Shown here piece by piece: positions 31,970-36,412 of a stretch of DNA of 36,412 nt. The DNA is from Parafrankia irregularis (GTDB lineage Bacteria; Actinomycetota; Actinomycetes; Frankiales; Frankiaceae): contig NZ_FAOZ01000051.1 in the NCBI RefSeq assembly GCF_001536285.1, forward strand, positions 1-36,412, given 5' to 3'. Position numbers and translations under genes: made by a program. The number at the start of each line of letters is the position of its first letter. The first letter of the stretch is position 1. Under the pieces are notes generated by a model that was given only the letters and a program-made list of their open reading frames with translations, ran no database searches and was not told where the DNA came from.

Positions 31970-32842
31970 ATGAGCACGGAAGAGCAGGACTGGACCGAGG
32001 TTATGGGGCTGAATCGTCTCCCCACTCACATCATCGAGAAGCGGGTGAGCGATCTTCTCGATCTAAGCGGCCAGAAAGCGATCGTCACTGGCGCCGGGGG
32101 GGACGGCCTTGGGCAGGCCGTAGCAAATCGCCTCGCCGGTTCGGGCGCCGATGTCGCTCTCATCGGCCGGACCCTCGAAAAGGTCGAGAGGCGCGCCGCG
32201 GAGATCGAGAAACGATGGGGAGTCAACGCGGTTCCGATCCGCGCCGACCTATCGGACTGGGATCAGGTGCACCGCGCTGTGGAGGAAAGCAAGGATGCGC
32301 TCGGTGGCCTCGACATTATGATCAACAACCCGGTCATGGCGGTTGGCGGGGCCTTCGAGAACCACACCAAGGCCGAGATCGACCAGACCGTGCTCGGCAG
32401 CTTGACCATGATGATGTACGGCGCGCACGCGGCGCTGCAGCACCTGGTTCCCCAGGGATCCGGCCGGATCATCAACATCGGGGCGGTCGGGGGGCGTGTG
32501 CAGCAGCCGGGCCTGACCGTCTACTGCGCGTGCAAGGCCGGCGTGATTGGCTTTACCCGGAACCTGGCTCACGAGTTCGCGCCGCGAGGCATTAACGTGC
32601 TCGGTGTCGCACCTGGAATCATGATCAAGCCCGACATGAAGAAGATGATATTTGCACCGGAGAACGAGGGGCAGCTCGCAGGCCGTACCTCGATTGCGAA
32701 CGCGCTGAAAAACCAGGTTCAGCTGGGCCGCGTCTGCCTGCCGGAGGAGGTCGCCAACATGGTCGCCTATCTTGCCTCGGAAGCCGCCGACTACATGTGC
32801 GGCCAGACCATCGACGTGGCTGGCGGGCAGTGGATGGGCTGA
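31970..32842 (+). CDS. SDR-like protein lacking the catalytic serine
   Basis: SDR-fold protein of 290 residues. The cofactor motif TGAGGDGLG has one extra residue between glycines; the NNAG motif reads NNPV; and in IINIGAVGG the catalytic serine is Ala172, exactly 13 before Tyr185 (VYCACK, Lys189). The active-site Ser is thus absent (GCG codon), while Tyr and Lys remain. It may be a non-classical or inactive SDR, or another residue substitutes. The longer N-terminal tail (residues 1-35) is unusual. AGGAGA lies before ATG 31970. It is divergent from the LysR gene. Confidence 0.85.
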   Translation: MSTEEQDWTEVMGLNRLPTHIIEKRVSDLLDLSGQKAIVTGAGGDGLGQAVANRLAGSGADVALIGRTLEKVERRAAEIEKRWGVNAVPIRADLSDWDQVHRAVEESKDALGGLDIMINNPVMAVGGAFENHTKAEIDQTVLGSLTMMMYGAHAALQHLVPQGSGRIINIGAVGGRVQQPGLTVYCACKAGVIGFTRNLAHEFAPRGINVLGVAPGIMIKPDMKKMIFAPENEGQLAGRTSIANALKNQVQLGRVCLPEEVANMVAYLASEAADYMCGQTIDVAGGQWMG

Positions 32843-33016
32843 TTACGAAAAACGTTCGACTGCCGGCGTCGCGGAGGATGGTGGGATCCTTCCGTGTTGA
32901 CGCCGGGGAACATCGACTAATGCGGGCGATTCGAGCCTGCCATGCGCTTTCGAGATAGCCGTGGCAGCCCTCCGTCGCCACGAGATCTCCGTGGTCACAG
33001 GTGGTGGAGCAGAAAG

Positions 33017-33790
33017 ATGCGTGGACTGGCGGGAAAGACGTTCATCGTTGCGGGAGGGGCAACCGGGATCGGGGCGGGGGCAGCGAAGAGACTCGGTGAG
33101 GAGGGCGCCAACGTCGTCGTCGGTGACATCAACATCGCGGGCGCCGGATCCACCGTCGACAAGATCGTGAATGATGGTGGGCGGGCTGTGGCCACCCACT
33201 TCGACCTCGCGGACGAGCTCTCAGCCGAGGCACTCGTCAACACGGCGATCACCCAGTTCGGCGCTGTCCACGGTCTGTTCAACGTCGGCGCGGATCTGTC
33301 GCCTCAGAACCTCGGGCGGGACAGGTCGCTGCTCGACACAGATCTCGACGTCTGGCACCGCACTCTGGATGTGAATGTGGTCGGTTTTGTGCGGACCTCC
33401 AGGGCAGTGCTGCCGCACCTGCTCGAGAACGGGGGCGGCAGCATCGTCAACACCTCCTCGGGTGCGGCAGTCAGCGCGGGTGACCGCCTGCGTCCCGCCT
33501 ACGCGGCGTCGAAGTCCGCCGTGAACGCTCTCACCCGGCACATCGCCGGCAATTGGGGCCCCAAGGGTGTCCGCTGCAACGGGGTCATGCCCGGCCTGGT
33601 GATGGGTGAGCTACAGGAGAGGCAGCAGGACTTCGCACTTCAGGAGAGGTTCCTGCGGGAGGTCCCCACCACCCGGCTGGGGCGGCCGAGCGACCTGGCG
33701 GCAGTCGTGGCGTTCCTGCTTTCCGACGATGCCGAATGGATCAACGGCCAGGTCTGGGCGATTGACGGCGGCGCCAACATGCGTGCCTGA
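33017..33790 (+). CDS. SDR-family oxidoreductase
   Basis: Classical SDR of 257 residues. AGGATGIG (cofactor), FNVGADL in place of NNAG, catalytic Ser in VNTSSGAA, Tyr-Lys in AYAASKSA and a C-terminal GQVWAIDGG tail. The start ATG 33017 has GGAG nine bases upstream; a 174-base gap separates it from the previous SDR and shows no gene. It precedes the sulfotransferase by 59 bases on the same strand, so they are probably one operon. Substrate unknown. Confidence 0.88.
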   Translation: MRGLAGKTFIVAGGATGIGAGAAKRLGEEGANVVVGDINIAGAGSTVDKIVNDGGRAVATHFDLADELSAEALVNTAITQFGAVHGLFNVGADLSPQNLGRDRSLLDTDLDVWHRTLDVNVVGFVRTSRAVLPHLLENGGGSIVNTSSGAAVSAGDRLRPAYAASKSAVNALTRHIAGNWGPKGVRCNGVMPGLVMGELQERQQDFALQERFLREVPTTRLGRPSDLAAVVAFLLSDDAEWINGQVWAIDGGANMRA

Positions 33791-33849
33791 TCCAGGCCCC
33801 GTTCCCCGGTGCCTCGACGCCGACTGCTCTGCTGAAGGGAGCCACTGCC

Positions 33850-34998
33850 ATGGATGGACACGAAGAACTGCTTGACGCGGCCCGGGATGAGACCGGGCTC
33901 GAGGATTTCGGGAACGACTCCTTCCGGGAAGGGCTGGAACTACTCACCCGTTCGCTGCGGGTGGAGGCCCGGCTGAACTCCACCGGCGAGAGCGTTCTCC
34001 GTAAGCTCCTCGTCGGGCTGCTTTCCCAGCGCCTGCAGGTCGAGGACTGGTACCGACGTCATCCGGAGATCGAGGATGAGCCAGTTGTCGCGCCGCTGAT
34101 CGGTCTGGGCCTGCCGCGGACGGGTTCGACGGCGCTGTCGTTCCTGCTCGCGGAGGATCCGCAGGCCCGTTCGCTGCGTACCTGGGAAGCGTCGCGCCCC
34201 TGCCCGCCCCCGTCCACTGGGGACGGGCTGGACCTCAGGATCGACGACAGCCGCTCTGAGGTGGCCTTCCGGACCAAGTCCTCCCCCCGGCGTGGTGCAC
34301 TCGTACCGGCCAGCGCCACCGGTCCGACCGAGTGCCAGAGCCTGATGGCGCTCGACTTCAAGGCACACTTCTTCCAGGCCTTCGCCCACGTCCCGTCCTA
34401 CTCGAAATGGCTGCTCGACAACGCCGATCTCGCCACGACCTACCAGTACGAGCGCCGAGTTCTGAAGCTGCTGCAGTGGGGATTCCCGGCGGTACCCTGG
34501 CGACTCAAGTGCCCCACGCATCTGCTGTTCCTGGAGCAGCTCGACCAGGCTTTTCCCGACGCCCGGTTCGTGATGACCCACCGGGACCCGGCCGAGGTGA
34601 TGGTCTCGGCAGCCGATCTCTACGCCGCGGTTGCCCGCTCCTACTCCGACGACATCGACCCGCTCTATCTCGGCGCACTCAATGTCGAGCACTGGTCGGT
34701 CGGAATGGAACGTGCGCTGTCATTCCGAGAAAAAGGTCGAGACGACAGGTTCTACGACATTGATTTCCGGGCCATGCAGCGGGACCCGATCGGCGAGGTG
34801 CGCGGGCTGTACGCGTGGCTGGGCGAACCAGTCACCGATGCGTTCGAGGCCGGAATGGCACGGTGGTGGCGCGAGAACGCGGAGAAGCGAGAGGCCAACG
34901 TGCATCCGGACCCGGCCACGTTCGGTATCGACGTCGAGGAGATCCGACCGTTGTTCGCCGAGTACACAGTGCGCGCGGCCCGCTGGACCACCCGCTGA
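33850..34998 (+). CDS. PAPS-dependent sulfotransferase family protein
   Basis: Sulfotransferase of 382 residues (Sulfotransferase_3 type). The 5'-phosphosulfate loop is GLPRTGSTAL at residues 87-96 and the 3'-phosphate motif RFVMTHRDP at 239-247. It transfers sulfate from PAPS to an alcohol of a hydrophobic acceptor. GGGAG precedes ATG 33850. It lies after two SDRs and directly before cysD and cysN, whose products make APS, the PAPS precursor. A local supply of sulfate donor is therefore likely. APS kinase (cysC) is not visible; it may be a part of cysN beyond the window. Confidence 0.87.
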   Translation: MDGHEELLDAARDETGLEDFGNDSFREGLELLTRSLRVEARLNSTGESVLRKLLVGLLSQRLQVEDWYRRHPEIEDEPVVAPLIGLGLPRTGSTALSFLLAEDPQARSLRTWEASRPCPPPSTGDGLDLRIDDSRSEVAFRTKSSPRRGALVPASATGPTECQSLMALDFKAHFFQAFAHVPSYSKWLLDNADLATTYQYERRVLKLLQWGFPAVPWRLKCPTHLLFLEQLDQAFPDARFVMTHRDPAEVMVSAADLYAAVARSYSDDIDPLYLGALNVEHWSVGMERALSFREKGRDDRFYDIDFRAMQRDPIGEVRGLYAWLGEPVTDAFEAGMARWWRENAEKREANVHPDPATFGIDVEEIRPLFAEYTVRAARWTTR

Positions 34999-35003
34999 GT
35001 GTG

Positions 35004-35084
35004 ATGTCTCCGGCGCGACGCCGATCGGTTGTAGTCGGGCCCGTTCATCACGAGGTAGACCCAGCCCTACGAGGTCCTGGGTGA
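35004..35084 (+). other. Candidate upstream ORF in the cysD leader
   Basis: An ATG at 35004 opens 26 codons (MSPARRRSVVVGPVHHE onwards) that stop at TGA 35082-35084, 16 bases before cysD. Short leader ORFs with structural elements are common upstream of actinobacterial sulfur genes. No ribosome site is clear (GTGTG only), and no cysteine codons stand out, so translation is uncertain. Confidence 0.3.
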
Positions 35085-35096
35085 GAAGGGTAGGGC
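35059..35096 (+). promoter_or_regulatory. Interleaved stems in the cysD leader overlapping the ribosome site
   Basis: Stem A pairs ACCCAG (35059-35064) with CTGGGT (35077-35082). Stem B pairs GCCCTAC (35064-35070) with GTAGGGC (35090-35096). The order A, B, A', B' is interleaved, so the two are exclusive alternatives or form a pseudoknot. B' lies over the purine-rich ribosome site of cysD, so stem B would block translation. Confidence 0.4.
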
Positions 35097-35100
35097 GGCC

Positions 35101-36003
35101 ATGGGCCGGCTGACACATCTGCAACGCCTGGAAGCAGAAAGCATCCAGATCTTCCGGGAGGCCGTCTCGGAGAGCGAACGGCCGGTCATGCTGTATTCGG
35201 TGGGCAAGGACAGCTCGGTCCTGCTGCACCTGGCGATGAAGGCGTTCTACCCGTCCAAGCCGCCGTTCCCACTGCTCCACGTGGACACGACGTGGAAGTT
35301 CCAGGAGATGTACAGGTTCCGGGACGAGATCGCCGCCGGTCTGGGGGTGGACCTGATCGTTCACCAGAACCCGGAGGCACTCGCCCGAGGCATCAACCCG
35401 TTCGACCACGGTTCCGCCACGCACACCGACGTCTGGAAGACCGAGGGCCTCAAGCAGGCGCTGGACAAGTACGGCTTCGATCTGGCCTTCGGCGGGGCGC
35501 GGCGCGACGAGGAGAAGTCACGGGCGAAGGAGCGCGTGTTCTCGATCCGTTCGGCGGCACATCGCTGGGACCCGAAGGCGCAGCGGCCTGAGCTGTGGCA
35601 TTTGTACAACGCCCGCAGGCAGCAGGGGCAGAGTGTGCGGGTGTTCCCGCTGTCGAACTGGACCGAGCTGGATGTGTGGCAGTACATCTACCGTGAGCAG
35701 ATCCCGATCGTCCCGCTGTATTTCGCCGCCCAGCGGCCGGTGGTGGAACGTGACGGAGCGCTGATCATGGTGGATGACGACCGGATGCCGCTGGCTTCGG
35801 GTGAGGTTCCCGAGCAGCGCAGCGTCCGGTTCCGCACGTTGGGCTGCTACCCGCTCACCGGCGCGGTGGAGAGCAACGCCGCGACCCTGCCGGAGATCAT
35901 CCAGGAAATGCTGCTGACGACGAGCTCGGAGCGGCAGGGCCGGGTTATCGACCACGACTCCTCCGGGTCGATGGAGAAGAAGAAGCAGGAGGGGTACTTC
36001 TGA
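35101..36003 (+). CDS. cysD: Sulfate adenylyltransferase small subunit CysD
   Basis: ATP sulfurylase catalytic subunit of 300 residues. The PP-loop SVGKDSS lies at residues 33-39, with [11 protein letters not shown], the [13 protein letters not shown] segment and a C-terminal [13 protein letters not shown] with KKKQEGYF, all family hallmarks. With CysN it makes APS from sulfate and ATP, feeding both cysteine synthesis and PAPS. ATG 35101 follows a structured leader. The stop overlaps the cysN start (TGATG), so the two are coupled. It directly follows the sulfotransferase. Confidence 0.97.
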   Translation: MGRLTHLQRLEAESIQIFREAVSESERPVMLYSVGKDSSVLLHLAMKAFYPSKPPFPLLHVDTTWKFQEMYRFRDEIAAGLGVDLIVHQNPEALARGINPFDHGSATHTDVWKTEGLKQALDKYGFDLAFGGARRDEEKSRAKERVFSIRSAAHRWDPKAQRPELWHLYNARRQQGQSVRVFPLSNWTELDVWQYIYREQIPIVPLYFAAQRPVVERDGALIMVDDDRMPLASGEVPEQRSVRFRTLGCYPLTGAVESNAATLPEIIQEMLLTTSSERQGRVIDHDSSGSMEKKKQEGYF

Positions 36004-36412
36004 TGGCGCACGCGACCAACGACCTCGTCGCGGCCGACATCGAGGGCTATCTGCGCGCGCACGAGAACAAGTCGATGCTGCGCTTCATCACCTGCGGCAG
36101 CGTCGACGACGGCAAGAGCACGCTGATCGGCCGGCTGCTCTACGACTCGAAGCTGGTCTTCTCCGATCATCTCGCCGCGCTGGAAAGCGACTCGAAGAAG
36201 GTCGGCACCCAGGGCGACGGGCTCGATTTCGCGCTGCTCGTCGACGGGCTCGCCGCGGAACGCGAACAGGGCATCACGATCGACGTCGCCTACCGGTTCT
36301 TCTCCACCGAGCGGCGTAAGTTCATCGTCGCGGACACCCCCGGGCACGAGCAGTACACCCGGAACATGGTGACCGGCGCGTCCACCGCCGACCTCGCCGT
36401 GATTCTCGTCGA
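36003..36412 (+). CDS. cysN: Sulfate adenylyltransferase GTPase subunit CysN, 5' part
   Basis: Only the first 136 codons are in the window. EF-Tu-like GTPase motifs are clear: GSVDDGKST at residues 32-40 (P-loop), GITIDVAYR (switch I), and DTPGHEQY from Asp111 (switch II). CysN couples GTP hydrolysis to APS formation by CysD. The start ATG 36003 overlaps the cysD stop. Whether a CysC kinase domain is fused at the C-terminus cannot be seen. Confidence 0.97.
   Translation, partial: MAHATNDLVAADIEGYLRAHENKSMLRFITCGSVDDGKSTLIGRLLYDSKLVFSDHLAALESDSKKVGTQGDGLDFALLVDGLAAEREQGITIDVAYRFFSTERRKFIVADTPGHEQYTRNMVTGASTADLAVILV

Noticed and set aside
1-36412. tRNA, rRNA, integrase or attachment sites
   Set aside because: Looked for tRNA-like ends, direct repeats of att type and integrase frames; none seen.

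Overview
The window is high-GC DNA with frequent GTG and TTG starts, actinobacterial families throughout and short intergenic gaps. The mix of a DevR/DosR-type regulator, homologues of the mycobacterial dormancy proteins Rv2004c and Rv2629, many short-chain dehydrogenases, P450s and TetR regulators, and a separate cysD/cysN pair suggests a soil or plant-associated actinomycete. A Frankia-like organism is my best guess from gene style, but no species marker is present. Both ends are cut: the first gene lacks its 5' part and the last (cysN) its 3' part.

Region 1 (1-10.4 kb) holds a DevR-like response regulator, an Rv2004c-like kinase/P-loop protein, an SDR, a Tat-lipoprotein polysaccharide deacetylase, a broken Rpn/transposase-like gene, a DoxX-like membrane protein, a probable XRE-ImmA/IrrE plus PIN-domain module with a 25-bp palindromic operator, an Rv2629-like (Vms1/baeRF) protein and an amidase of the NylA type. 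The three dormancy-type genes suggest a small hypoxia/stress regulon.

Region 2 (10.4-18.2 kb) holds a tightly coupled small-gene pair (HicA-like candidate), an SDR-SDR-P450 operon on the minus strand, a fused relic of a formylglycine-generating enzyme and an arylsulfatase, a methyltransferase, a PAS/GAF/GGDEF protein and an SDR relic. The relics show internal deletions.

Region 3 (18.2-24.2 kb) is a plus-strand catabolic cluster: Rieske oxygenase alpha subunit, NTF2-like protein, CMD/AhpD-like protein, TetR regulator, P450, its 3Fe-4S-type ferredoxin (GTGA overlap) and a second NTF2-like protein. The first and last transcription units share an operator-like motif (TAATC-N7-TTGATT), which suggests co-regulation. 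A reductase is not visible.

Region 4 (24.2-29.2 kb) is regulatory: three TetR genes, two with clear palindromic operators, one of them divergent from a VOC-family protein, and then an orphan peptide/nickel-type ABC substrate-binding lipoprotein.

Region 5 (29.9-36.4 kb) holds a hydroxysteroid-dehydrogenase-like SDR, a LysR regulator with a T-N11-A box, two further SDRs (one lacking the catalytic serine), a PAPS-type sulfotransferase and then cysD-cysN, whose products make the sulfate donor precursor. This suggests a pathway that oxidises and sulfates a hydrophobic alcohol or steroid-like compound, with sulfate activation encoded next door.
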